From NCBI GenBank assembly GCA_003427395.1, contig BFEA01001049.1, forward strand, positions 194,250-241,968: a DNA stretch of 47,719 bases, read 5' to 3'. A program made the translations under genes and the position numbers. Origin of the DNA: Chara braunii (lineage: Eukaryota > Streptophyta > Charophyceae > Charales > Characeae). Positions 1-9,653 of this stretch are shown here, in pieces. Numbering within the stretch: position 1 is the stretch's first letter; each line of letters begins with the position of its first letter. The notes beneath the pieces were generated by a model, which had not been told where the DNA came from, did no database searches, and saw only the letters and a program-made list of their open reading frames with translations.

Positions 1-309
1 CGTACCTACTTCTTGGAGCTGTATGTAGACGGAAAGCAGCAGAAGATAGTGATGCTTCGCACCTTTCCTCAAAGGCGTCCAGATTCAGGCGCCAAATCTG
101 ATGCTGAAAGCCTGAAACGACATCGAGGGACCTTGCCCCGACAGGCCTACACAAAAGCAAAGAAAATGAAAAAGGCACAAGTACCTCGCCCCGACAGGCC
201 TCTTCGCAGGTGCAGGGTTCCCTCCTATTTTTTTATTACTAATATTTACTATATATATTTTTATTTTTATTTTTCCCCTCGGTAGGAAAGTTGCACCCTC
301 AAATTCGTT
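1..309. other. Unassigned window edge
   Basis: No gene is supported. The only long open frame lacks an ATG start and shows no recognisable motif. A 14-bp direct repeat, GCCCCGACAGGCCT, occurs at 135-148 and 188-201. An A/T-rich run fills about 222-275. This may be the tail of an element that begins outside the window. Confidence 0.4.
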
Positions 310-387
310 CTACAAGGTACGTACCTTCTATTGAAATACAAGGTACCCCATACCTTGTATTCGTATACAAGGTACGTACCTTTTTTT
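310..387. repeat. Palindrome cluster with GGTACGTACC repeats
   Basis: The 17-mer TACAAGGTACGTACCTT occurs identically at 311-327 and 366-382. Between them AATACAAGGTA (335-345) and TACCTTGTATT (351-361) form a perfect 11-bp inverted repeat around a 5-nt loop. The T run at 381-387 is the A-tail of the minus-strand LINE that starts here, so the cluster directly abuts a retrotransposon 3' end and could be its target or a duplicated target. I do not recognise the sequence. Confidence 0.7.
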
Positions 388-1556
388 CGGGTTAAGATGG
401 TAGCAGACTGGCGGCCGGCTCCATTCTATTGGTGGGGAGATGCATCTGCTGGAAACCGGGTCCAGCGTCCCACATACAAATTGTAGCATAGTTTGAGATT
501 GAGAAAGAGCTGCCTCTTCAGTCAAATGAAAATGACTGCCAGATATATCCCTAAAAACTAACAGCAATATCCTTTCTAGATTTTGAGTGGTCTGACCTAA
601 GAATGATACTTCCCTGATCATCCTACTCAGTAGTTTGGCTCCGTATACCATTGAATGTCAACCAATGCCAATTCCGAAGGAAGAAAAGGATCCAAAAAAC
701 ATTCCAAAGATCTGAGGGTTACTCCTGGAGGTGGCGAAAACCAGTCCCTGAATATGAGGTGAAAATCTCGCTTCAGAAAGTCCCCCTGTTCCGCTTCTCC
801 CGACCATTTTACTTTTCCCAGGGTGTCTCCTTCGGTTTCCCCCAGCCCATTTATATTAAACTTCTGAATGACTTTACTGATGTCCTTTCTTTGTTGATAA
901 AGTTGACACTTAGGGCGAACCAGCAACCATTTTGCCCTGATTTCTGTCTGCACAAATTGAACAATTAATTCTGACAGTTCTGTACCTTCCAATTTGACCT
1001 CTTCTCTCTCATATACACAGCGTTTATACCAGAGGGTCCATAATATGGCTTTTCGACCAATTTCAAAGAAATTATTCTGGAACTTTGTGGGTTGTGTATC
1101 CCTTGGTCTCCATTGACCCATTAGGATAGCTTTCCAGTCCCAAGGCCAATCTATCCCGTAAGACCCCTCCACACACAATCCCACCTCCTCCATAACAGCA
1201 CCGATCCTGGACATTGAATGAATATGTGCTCAATAGTTTCCCTGACTTTTTTGTTAGGGAACACTAAATGACATGATTTGCACCAAGGCAGGGTCAGTCC
1301 ACGTTGCTCTAAATTGGTATGATCTATAAGCCAATCATTTGTGGGCAAACATCTGTGAAGTATTTGCAATTGGAGTGATAAGAACTTCGCTGGTCGTTGA
1401 TTTAATTTATTAAAAAACTTAATGTTTTGGATACTTTGTGTTTCAATATTTAATGTCTGATCCATCTATCCTTTATGATAGATGATACATCCACACGTGG
1501 ACGCAGCAGTTGATATGTTGCCTTAACCGTGAAGGATTGAAGGGTTCTTGCTTTAG
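381..1556 (-). mobile_element. LINE copy A, 3' fragment
   Basis: This is the 3' end of a non-LTR retrotransposon on the minus strand. Its reading direction runs from about 1556 down to an A-tail seen as the T run at 381-387. It holds the segment between RT and zinc finger, the zf-RVT zinc-binding domain, a C-terminal extension and a 3' UTR. The 3' UTR box at about 428-470 contains GGACCCGGTTTCCAGCAG-like sequence and recurs in copies C, D and E. The element is 5'-truncated at about 1556, as usual after target-primed reverse transcription. Protein similarity to the other four copies is plain on inspection. Confidence 0.85.
627..1556 (-). pseudogene. LINE ORF2 C-terminus with zf-RVT domain (copy A)
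   Basis: Three overlapping open stretches (about 1556-1450, 1465-1151 and 1214-627) encode the C-terminal part of a LINE ORF2 protein in shifted frames. The first ends in DRWIRH, shared with copies C and D. The second has the zinc-binding cluster CKSC followed by EHIFIQC (C-x2-C...H-x4-C) and the motif HRCLPTNDW. The third carries the conserved GRKAILWTLW segment and a proline-containing tail. The frame changes mean no full product can be made. The domain belongs to the plant-type LINE zf-RVT family and probably binds nucleic acid; that role is inferred from the family. Confidence 0.8.
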
Positions 1557-2129
1557 TTTTTTTTCCGGTGTCGGCGCGAATACCCTTACAAGGGTATCCG
1601 CCCTGGGTTTTTGCAGATGACAGGGAACAATGAGTTTGGTTGAAATACGCCGTGCGAGGCACGACCGCGTCCGGGACCTGTCCTGACTAAAGTTAGAGGG
1701 TATGTGGGCGTGCAGTTTTAAGGTGCGCGTGTGATATTTCTGATTGAGTGAGCGGCCGGTCTAGTCGACCGACCTGGACCCGGCTACGGTTTTGTTCAGG
1801 GGATGAAAACTCATTTTTGATTGGCACGCGCGATCCACGGTAGGACTGGCACGCCGGTAGGTGCACGGGGCGGCCACGACGCGGTCTAAGCAGGCTGGCG
1901 CGGGTGCCTGATGTTGGCACGCCGGCAGCGGTAGGCAAGGAAGGCCTAGGCTGTGGCTCCCAGGCTGGGGCACGGCGCGACACCACTTCATATTGGAATC
2001 CGCGCCTAAGTATTCCAAGTTGGGGCATAGCCCTATAGGTTATAGTGTTGGACTATTGTTATAGAGGTATAGGGATTGAAGGTTGGCAGGGCAATGGTGC
2101 AACAGTGGTAGAGCATCAAGGAGAGCTGA
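1557..2129. other. GC-rich gene-free stretch with a palindromic repeat
   Basis: No gene is recognised. At 1569-1597 lies a 28-bp sequence, found again at 40229-40256 with one mismatch, whose core ATACCCTTACAAGGGTAT is nearly palindromic. GGCACGCCGG occurs twice near 1850 and 1917. A tRNA A-box-like string (AACAGTGGTAGAGC) lies at about 2101-2114, with a weak B-box-like string downstream near 2132. That makes a SINE head possible but unproven. Confidence 0.4.
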
Positions 2130-2474
2130 GAGGGTTGAGGGCCCAATGGGGCTATCCCTTTTGGTTTTGTTGATAGATGCGACTATGGACCCGGTCCACA
2201 GGGCGGGTAGGGTACCAGCAGTCCCCGTCCCTTGTTAGGAATATTTTGTTATGTTATATTTATTTTATACTGTTTTTGTTTTTTTATATATATATTATTG
2301 GTATTTATTTACTTATCGTCCACAGGTCCCTTTCTGGTAAGGGGCATGACGCTGTGGCAGCTGCTCGGGCCCGAGGGTCTGGGCCAGTGGTACGTCCATA
2401 AGCTGATTGGGGGGCCGGGTCGTGCAAACCGGAGCGAGGTCCTTCGGGGCATCCGTTGATAATTGGGACGATAC
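2130..2474 (+). repeat. Dispersed repeat E, copy 1
   Basis: Two blocks in this interval match two blocks at 41069-41457 in the same order and orientation. Block 1 (2131-2172) includes GTTGAGGG, CTATCCCT and GTTTTGTTG. Block 2 (2438-2474) includes CCTTCGGG, CATCCGTT and GATAC. An A/T-rich run separates the blocks in both copies. The copies differ at many positions, so this is an old interspersed repeat, possibly a SINE or an LTR remnant. No coding capacity is apparent. Confidence 0.6.
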
Positions 2475-4480
2475 CTGAAGATCTGCGTGGTCGCTGTGTG
2501 AGGAAGGTGTACAAAGGACCCGGATGAACCCGGACGCAGGTCGAGCCGGGTGCGTGCAGGCTGACGGGGGCGAGGTGAGGAATACCGGGAATGAACCCGG
2601 AAGCTGACGGGGAAAGGTGCGTTTAAAAGGGGGACGGTGTCCGCCCCACCCCTCACCCACTAGCAGGGCGAAGTCGAGGGGGCCGGGCGGCTTTTGGTAC
2701 GGCCACGGGGCACCACCCCGGCCGAATCGTTGGGACGCTTGGCGGGAAGTCGGGCGGCATAGAGGAGAGTAGTATGGCCCGGACGGGCGGGCCACATAAG
2801 TAAGGGCGGCCCGACAGTTGAGAAGATTTTTTGTGGAATCGGGCGCTGCCAGGCTGCGTGGTATCGGGAAGTCATTGACGACAACAGGGAGGAGAGGTGA
2901 AGCCGACGGGCAAGCCGCAGAGCGCAGAGAAGAGGAGGGGGCTGAGCCCGACCCGGATCGTCGCCCGGATACATTCGGGACGGGGACGGGCAACGAAACG
3001 AGGCAGCAAGGGAGTGAGCCGGGGTAGCGGAGTGGCCTGCACCGGGAGAATGAATGTGGATGGAGAATGGGACAGGGTGCATTCGGAGATGGAGAAGATG
3101 GGGTGGAGAGGGAAAAACACGAAGTGTGGTTGATAGGGAACAGTTTTGAGGAGGGGAAAAGTTGACGCCGGGGTTCTTGACAGGGGCGAATACCATGCCG
3201 GGGTTGGGTTCGATGTTAGGACTGTGGTCAGTTCAGCGCAGGTGCGGGGTGCTGCGCGCGAGGCTATGGGGGGAGGGGTAAATGGCGAGGGAGTAGGAGA
3301 GTGCTCATCTCACCCGGTGTCGGTCGGGACCAGGCGGGGGAGAGCGCTATATGGGGTTTTTCGGTCGAGCGACCACGATGGTGAGGCCGGTTATGGAGAA
3401 GAGAGAGTAGGGGAGGGCCGGCATGAGAGGGAAATCGGTGCTCTGCACGGCGGGGTGGATTGTAGGTGGAAACTGAATGAATCTTCCCGTATTTTTGCGG
3501 GAGATTCATTCTTGTTTTTAGCGGACCAGGAGGGCGAGCAAGTTGGGGCGTCATAGAGAGAGGTGGGGCGGGGCGCTACAGTCGGGCTAGCCACTATAGT
3601 ATGGGCGTGGTAGGTCGGCAGAAAGAAAGGGCCGAGAAGTGGGCTGAGTGAGGTGCGAACGGGGAAATACGACAAGGAACCCGGACGGGAACCGTACCGG
3701 ATGCATTCGGAAAGGGGAAAATGACGAACGGGTGAGGTCGGGGATGCTGAGCGTGTTCGTTCCTTGGTGGAATCAGGCGGGGGAAGAAGGGACTTGGGGG
3801 GTTTAGAGGAGGGCGACCCCGAATCCGGCCTTAGTTTAGTGCCGGAGTCGGTAGATAGGGAGCTAGCAGAAGAGAAGACTGCGTGAAGCCATTGGGAGAG
3901 GTGGGTATGGCCGAGCGGGAAGAAGTATAAGCTCGGTCGTGGCGCTACGGAACTAAGTAGGGGAAAAGGCAAACCCGACGCTCTAACTAAGGGCGAATGG
4001 AGTGGCGGGGTCGGGTTAGCATTCCAGGGAGTGGGTGATGAGGTAGAAGGAAGAGGTGTGAGTGAGATTAGGAGGGGAAAGCGAACGGGCTGCGTCCAGA
4101 GGGTGAGCTCGAACTTGGCACTGTGTATTTTCCACGTTTTTTTTTTTTTGGAGATTCGTCTGACTCCCTGGCCAGTTGCTTCTGGGGAGGGTGCTGCGGG
4201 GGAGTGGCGGGAAGGGAGGAGCTGAGGTTGGAGACTTGCCTGATAGGGGGTCGCTCGGTTCGGGGTGCCTGTGCTGCTTGTAGGTGGGAGCAGACGGTCT
4301 GCGGGGCAGCAAGCTGCCGGTGCCGCTGCTGCAGGGAAGAAGACTATACGTTGGACTCTTGACCCTTGCACTGAAGTCATGGCCGCTGCGCTCCGGGCCA
4401 CAGACTGAGTCCTCGATGCGTATGGGTATGTGGTCGCAGGGGTAGCTCTTCGTGGTGTATTGTGCCCGGACCACGCCTGC
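2475..4480. other. Purine-skewed GC-rich region, no gene supported
   Basis: The plus strand is strongly G/A-rich for about 1.5 kb, which opens long proline-, serine- and leucine-rich frames on the minus strand (for example 3391-4401, 2313-2993 and 2660-3196). They show no domain, no repeats of a known family and strongly biased composition, so I treat them as by-products of strand asymmetry. A long hairpin sits at 3475-3511 and is listed separately. The short string GCATTCGG recurs near 3078 and 3701. Confidence 0.5.
3475..3511. repeat. Long hairpin
   Basis: GAATGAATCTTCCCG (3475-3489) pairs with CGGGAGATTCATTC (3498-3511), leaving one bulged T and a T-rich loop of about 8 nt. Fourteen pairs are formed. 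It lies in otherwise unstructured purine-rich DNA. It could be a small foldback, a small-RNA precursor or chance; no element boundary is visible. Confidence 0.75.
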
Positions 4481-5380
4481 TGGTTGTGCGCGAGCGGCTG
4501 TTAGTTGTTGGGGAGTGTGACCACCTGCTGCGGCTACTGCAGACTATCGCCATTGTTGCGGACCGTCGTCGTGTGCTACTGTTGCTACTGTGGGGTCGGG
4601 CGCTGACTACGGCTGCGTACCGGGCGCCGTTGCTGTGGGTTGGGTGTGGACTGCGTCTGTGGACTGGGCGTGAGCTATTGCCAGCTGCTGAGGTGGGTTG
4701 TCACCTACGGGTGGCTGCAGTATATTGCTGCAGGCCACAACCAGCCGGTTGTTTGGCTATTGCGGCCTGAGGTGCAGCACCATTTGGATTTAAGGGGGGG
4801 GCGGTGACCTTGGCAGCCTGACGGCGGGGGTTTGACCAGGCGGTTACATGTGGCCGCCATTGCCGGGCCCTCGGGCGGGACAAGGTTTGAAGGCCCTCCC
4901 TCGCGAGTCTGAGCGCACCATTATTGTATCTGAGAGACTAAACCTTTCTACTTCTGCCCTTTTCCTCTAAGTCTACTCCATTGGTTCTGAGAGGAAGGCG
5001 GCAGGTGGGATTGCAACCCATAATCCGCGCCAAGGCCTCTATGGGAGGTTCGCCCCACCGATTGCGGGAGCTCTGTCGGAGCCTAGGCGAGGCTCTGGAG
5101 GCAGGGAATTGAAAGGTAACCATTGCTTCCCCTGTATATACCCTGATATAACCCCTACTTGTACATCTTGCTATGGTTGACTGAGTATACTGTATGTACC
5201 CCTATTTTGGCTTTGGGTTGACTGGCAGGACACAACTCAGATTAAGTAAAAGAATGTGTGCGCAATCTCAGTTTCAGTTTTTGTTGATCGCCTGAAGGCA
5301 GATTGTGAACACAAGGGGTTGCATGTGGGGGAAGGGTGGGTGAAGGTGGTTTTTCCTAAGCGTGAATGGGTCCTATGGGA
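4481..5380. other. Unassigned stretch
   Basis: A GC-rich part (to about 4890) gives a leucine- and arginine-rich frame at 4462-4770 that I regard as non-coding. After about 5120 the composition becomes more A/T-rich and leads into the hairpin array. No RNA gene, domain or mobile-element end was recognised. Confidence 0.35.
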
Positions 5381-6198
5381 TCAGACCAGTTCTATAAGAT
5401 TGGACGGTCTGACCGCTGTGTTTTATTTTGAATTGCATGGAGAGTCAGACCAGTTTCATAAGATTGGACGGTCTGATTGCTCTGAATTGTGAGGGTTTGA
5501 CTGTGGCTGACTTTTCAGGGGCCAAACCTGTACCATAAGATTGGAGGGTTTGGTTGCCATGTTTGATTGGGGTTTGTTCTGTTTCTTTTGTTTCTGATCG
5601 AGGAGGTCTGAGCAAGTCCATAAGATTGGACGGCTCAGCCCCCCTCTTGTTTTATTCTGAGGGAGTAATTCTTGTTGAGGGCAGGTGTCCATAAGATTGG
5701 ACGACCTTGGACTCATGCCACACACAGTGGATCAGAGAGAAACGAACCTGGCAAACGACCAGATATGTTCCATAAGATTGGACGGTCTGGCCCAATGCCT
5801 TGCACATGCTGGAACCCAAAGGGTTAAATTTTGGCTATATTTTATACTATCCTATTTATGAACAGGCTAGTCAGGCATGGGTTCCATAAGATTGGACGGC
5901 CTGGCTATAGCTTGTCATAAAATGAAGGGAGTATAATTAAGAGTATAATTGAAGGTAACTCTAGGCAGGATGGACCTTGTTCTAACACGAACGGCTCGGT
6001 CCTATGCCCAACTTTTGAATACCAAGCTCAGAGAGGTATATATAAGTTGGATATTAAACAGTTCTGGGCGACTAAGCCTTGTTCTGAGATGAACGGCCTA
6101 GTCGTATGCCCAAAAAGAAGAGAGAAGTAGTTGTGCAACCTGTTCGTGTATACTCAATGGCTGAGTCAGACAAGTTCCATAAGATTGGACGGCTTGAC
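5381..6198 (+). repeat. Array of ten hairpins with conserved core and co-varying stems
   Basis: Ten direct copies of a hairpin share a core close to TCCATAAGATTGGACG; spacing is 64-109 bp and the spacers are unrelated. Positions and outer stems: H1 5381-5412 TCAGACC/GGTCTGA; H2 5445-5476 same stem; H3 5522-5553 CCAAACC/GGTTTGG; H4 5608-5638 CTGAGC/GCTCAG; H5 5676-5715 AGGT/ACCT plus TGAG/CTCA; H6 5759-5790 CCAGA/TCTGG; H7 5868-5907 TAGTCAGGC/GCCTGGCTA; H8 5972-6002 GGACC/GGTCC; H9 6069-6104 CGACTAAGCC/GGCCTAGTCG with one mismatch; H10 6165-6198 GTCAGAC/GCTTGAC with one mismatch and one wobble. Inside, a short apical stem (TCCA/TGGA with loop TAAGAT) becomes GTTC/GAAC in H8 and H9. A string like ATGCC often follows the hairpin. 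Stem sequences change while pairing is kept, which points to structure being retained in RNA or single-stranded DNA. The strand is nominal and the function unknown. Confidence 0.85.
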
Positions 6199-6406
6199 TT
6201 TATGCCCTATGTAAGTTGGGTATAAGGGGATAAAGCATTGAGAAGTTACGAACTATTGTTTGCAAAGATTGATTTGGGGTGGCGAAAGTACTTACCTTTG
6301 TGGTTTGGCCTGCATGAGGATGAGTGAGGCTACTACTTGGCTTGAGTGTAAGGTTGACAGGTAGTTGCTTTAGGGGCTCGCCTCGTGCTAGAGCGATAAA
6401 AGTTAG

Positions 6407-6470
6407 GTCAATTCCTGCATTTTCTGAGCTAAGTTTTTTTACTTAGATCGATTCTCGCATTTTCTGGGAT
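6407..6470. repeat. Imperfect direct repeat
   Basis: The strings TCCTGCATTTTCTG (near 6413) and TCTCGCATTTTCTG (near 6451) sit in two adjacent, related units of about 37 bp, each preceded by a GGTCAATT- or GATCGATT-like string. The repeat lies between the hairpin array and the ~120-bp tandem repeat and may belong to the same satellite-like locus. Confidence 0.5.
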
Positions 6471-6481
6471 CTTTTGTTATA

Positions 6482-6820
6482 CTTGGCTTGTATAAATTTT
6501 GGTAAGCTACTTTCTCTACGGGAAGCGCTGCCGAAATTTCTACAAATCCGGGGAGTTAGTCAATTCTTGACTTTTCAAGGTTCAACCCGTCTAAAGTTCA
6601 TGTATGGCTTAGTAAAAATATGGAAAGTTTTCTTTTCTAAAGAGAGTGCTGCCCAAATTTTTGCTAATTCAGGGAGTTGGACAAAATTGGACTTTGGAAA
6701 GTCAAAGACTATTTCTGTTTTCATATTCGGGCTGATATAAATTCTGAAAAGACACTTTTCCTACGGGAAGCGCTGCCGAATTTTCCTTGATTTAGAGAAG
6801 TCAAATTATATTCTGACAAA
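6482..6820. repeat. Three-unit degenerate tandem repeat (~120 bp)
   Basis: Three consecutive related units begin near 6482, 6604 and 6731. Each has a TATAAATTTT- or AAAAATATGG-like start, then CTACGGGAAGCGCTGCC (units 1 and 3) or TAAAGAGAGTGCTGCC (unit 2), then A/T-rich sequence and a GTCAA/TTGAC-type short inverted pair. Open frames crossing it are interrupted and show no motif. It looks like a small degenerate satellite next to the hairpin array. Confidence 0.65.
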
Positions 6821-7660
6821 TGGCGATTCTGACGATCCACCTGAATAGGGGAGATCCTGCCGTTAGTCTACCTTTGCTTGGACACTGACTTAGGGGTAGA
6901 CTTTGATTTAGTTGGTAGGTAACTTGGGTGAGAATGTGTTATGGAGGGTCATCCCCCATATGCTGATGATTTTGCTTGGGCATTGACCTGTCTTATGGTA
7001 CAGGCCTTTCTTGGACATTCGATTCAGGACTTGGGCTAGTTCAGTTTGATCCTGCAAGGATCATCATCTGTTATCACTGATAACAGGTCGGTTGCCGATT
7101 CGTCGTTCCACGACTCAATTCCTACTCGCTCCCCACACTCAACCTAAAAGGTTTTAGCTCTGGTGATCTTTTTGTTTGTTAAGGGTTTCACCCGGACTTT
7201 TATTGAATGGCCATTTAATAAAGGTACTGAGTATTTAATTGAGGTTGGTTGGCTGGAGGTTGGGGTTTGCATGGCTAAAGCGAGGGGTATGAGTATAGGA
7301 ACTGGTTGAAGTTGACTCCTCGTAGTGGGTGGACTCTTGTCTGATTTTTGATGTGATTACAGGTATGTTCAAAGACTTGGGGTTTTGGTTGGGCTGCCCT
7401 GCGGTCGCATAAATGGCTAGAAGGAGGCCCACTATGACTGTGAGAAGTGATTGTCACATAATTATCCCCCTTGTGCATATATATATATATATATATGTGC
7501 CAGTGCATGTGTACCTACGTGTGGAGCTAGCGTGGCCTGAAGTGCCCGCGTACTAAGGGTCGGTCGAAGGTTGGGGTGAATAGAAGAGGGGGGGGATATC
7601 CCTCGCCAATTCTTGTTTTCTTTTCCTTGTTGCGATTCATTTTCGTGGAACAATAAAGTT
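6821..7660. other. Unassigned stretch with (AT)n microsatellite
   Basis: No gene is recognised. A dinucleotide run of about ten AT units lies near 7477-7496 and is flanked by GTGC and GCAC-like strings that make the whole segment nearly palindromic. The remainder is mixed-composition sequence with no detected element ends. Confidence 0.4.
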
Positions 7661-7900
7661 CCGGGCGGAAGGGTCAGAGTGTTGCTGGTGATGCGCCAGA
7701 CAACTCACCACCGCTCCAAACTCCCTCCTGCCCTAGGGGCCGTCTTGCCCCTCACTCGTTGGGACACCTCAATGTGCTGAAGACGGAAAGACCCTCAGGC
7801 CGGTTTTGCGCGCGCTATAGGGTTACCCCCATTGGCATGCGCTTCAGCCCACGCCTGAACGCCGAAAGTGACCCCTTGGCCCGGAGTAGGCTGTTTGGGT

Positions 7901-8057
7901 GTGGACACTACATAATGCGCCGTCATCGCGGTTACTCGCGTAAAGCTGCATAGCGAGCTAGTATGTGTAAGTCCAGACTCTCGCGATCTTATACAAAGTT
8001 CACCCGCGACACTCGTCGCATCCCGCACTAAAAGAGTTATGGGTCAGGCGGCGAGAT
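7901..8057 (+). repeat. Direct repeat F, copy 1
   Basis: This stretch matches 8538-8697 in the same orientation: both run through ACATA, ATGC, CATC, GCGA, TTGCGTA-like and GCGAG strings and end with AGTTATGGGT. Lengths are similar (about 157 and 160 bp). Many substitutions separate the copies. No coding frame is shared, so I read this as an old local duplication or two members of an interspersed family. Confidence 0.55.
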
Positions 8058-8391
8058 CACGAGCGCGACACGACCAGTAGGCTTGGGGTCTTGGTAGCAT
8101 AAAGCGGCACGTGGGCAGAGGACTAGCCCCGGTCAGCCTATAGGAGTCCGTGTACGGGCCTCATTATCCCGGACGCCGGATAACTTATGGGTAGGGTACC
8201 GGACCTCCTCCGCGCGCGCGTCGTTTGGGCTTATCCACCCCCTTTTCATTTTAGAAGGCCATCAGCTAATGGGGGTTGGAGTGAGTCTCCTTTTTGCGTT
8301 TTCATAGTTGGACGTTAGAGTCCATGGCGACCGTCAAAGTCAAACCCTTTGATGTTCGACTGCCACGATAGCTTAAAGCTGTCTACTCAAC

Positions 8392-8416
8392 CCCTCTGCA
8401 CAGGGTGCAAAGAGGG
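8392..8416. repeat. Short hairpin
   Basis: CCCTCTGCAC (8392-8401) faces GTGCAAAGAGGG (8405-8416), giving ten pairs with a two-base bulge and a three-base loop. It lies between the two F repeats. A second small hairpin, CGACACTTGAGTGTCG, lies near 8489. No function is inferred. Confidence 0.55.
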
Positions 8417-8537
8417 TGTGGTCTCCAACCGCGCACAGCAGTTGTCCAGCGTCGAGAGATTAACCCTCAAGGCGCGTGTCAGCCGACACTTGAGTGTCGA
8501 ATGTGACCCTCAAAATTAACGAGGGCCTCGCGATTAT

Positions 8538-8697
8538 GGGCACAACATAGTATGCCATCATTGCGACTGCTTGCGTACATCTGCGTTGCGAGTCGATATG
8601 AGTTAGCCCTGCGTCCGCGCGGTTTTATACCAAGTCTCGCACGCGACGCCTATCCGATTTCCGCATTGGAAAGTTATGGGTTGGCTATCGAGGGACT
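8538..8697 (+). repeat. Direct repeat F, copy 2
   Basis: This is the second member of the pair described at 7901-8057. It overlaps the start of a 245-codon plus-strand frame (8552-9289), which crosses repeats F and D, is arginine- and cysteine-rich and has no recognisable domain. I do not call that frame a gene. Confidence 0.5.
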
Positions 8698-8889
8698 AGG
8701 AGCGTTGTCACGTTGTTTGTGTTGTGTCGTTTGTGCCATGTGTGCGTGCGCGTATGTTTTGTTTTTGTGTTCGTGGAGTGGTGTGCGCGTGGTGTGTGAG
8801 ATGCGTCCTAGTCGACCGACGTCGAGCCACGCTTGGGATTTCAGACCCCCAAGATGTCGGCCCGCGTGCGGGTCCGATAAGCGTATAAT

Positions 8890-9289
8890 CGCGCGTACCC
8901 CCTATGCTACAGCGAACGAGAAACGCCCTCGGCTGGTCCACCTCTGCGATTGCAACCGAGTAACTTTCGTACTGTGGACTGGTAGCTCGGCGGGGATACG
9001 CCCACCGGAGGGAGGTGACAACTCTCGTAAGGTGGAGGTATGTTGTGCCTCGCATAGGCCCTATCCTGTCGTAGGGGCTCGCGAGAGGTATGGGTGGCGC
9101 ACTCGGCCGGAGCGGCCTAAGGAAGCTCCATTTATGTGTTCGCGACGAGGTTGGTCCAACTCCTGCGTGACGCGGCCGAGAGGGTCCCGCGCTGCCATGT
9201 GCGGTGCCGGACCGATGCGCCCGACACCGGTTTGCCATACCCATTCCGTCGGGTGTATAGGTAGATATGGAATGAGGCATTGTGGGTGA
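8890..9289 (+). repeat. Dispersed repeat D, copy 1
   Basis: Blocks here recur in order at about 45767-46110. They include CAGCGAACGAG near 8909, GGGATACGCCC near 8994, GGTGACAAC near 9014, GTTGTGCC near 9044, TGTCGTAGGG near 9068, GGGTGG near 9090 and a block around ACTCCTGCGT near 9159. Copy 1 is GC-rich and copy 2 more A/T-rich. The 3' side stops abruptly at LINE copy B (about 9290). Origin is unknown; no protein motif is seen. Confidence 0.6.
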
Positions 9290-9653
9290 AAAACTCTTTA
9301 TCCCTTAGCTGCAGAAATAAATATAACTTTAATCCTGAACATTTCATTGAAGGAGACAAATAAGACTTGATTGGAAGGTGAAGGATGCAGAGATGGTTGC
9401 CAGTTACTCTAAAGAGAGTGACTATCGCACCTTCTTGTACAAGGCTCAATATTTGACCTATTTGCCAACATTGTGGGTCTTGAGTAATTGCTACAAAATC
9501 CTCCTCCAGAAATCTTACTCCTTTTCTTAACTCCTTTACCCAAGTTAGGGGAGTAGAACAAGTGATCTGATCCAGATTTTGAGGAAGGTTGTGGGCATAT
9601 ACGATTATTTTCTGAAGCTGGTTAGCCGTCATCCAATCCTTCTTTTCCAAGTC

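Noticed and set aside
3391-4401. Protein-coding gene of 336 codons on the minus strand
   Set aside because: Composition is extreme in proline, serine and leucine, no domain is visible, and overlapping frames of similar kind occur in the same purine-skewed stretch.
5381-6198. CRISPR array
   Set aside because: The repeats vary in their arms and the spacers range from about 32 to 77 nt. The surroundings are eukaryotic retroelements with no cas genes. The conserved part is a hairpin core, not a constant repeat.
7781-7796. rRNA large-subunit fragment
   Set aside because: GAAGACGGAAAGACCC resembles a conserved 23S motif, but the sequence on both sides does not match the neighbouring conserved rRNA segments. 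A short chance match is more likely.
8552-9289. 245-codon plus-strand gene
   Set aside because: It spans two different dispersed repeats (F and D). The related copy of D at 45767-46110 does not keep the frame, and no motif is present.
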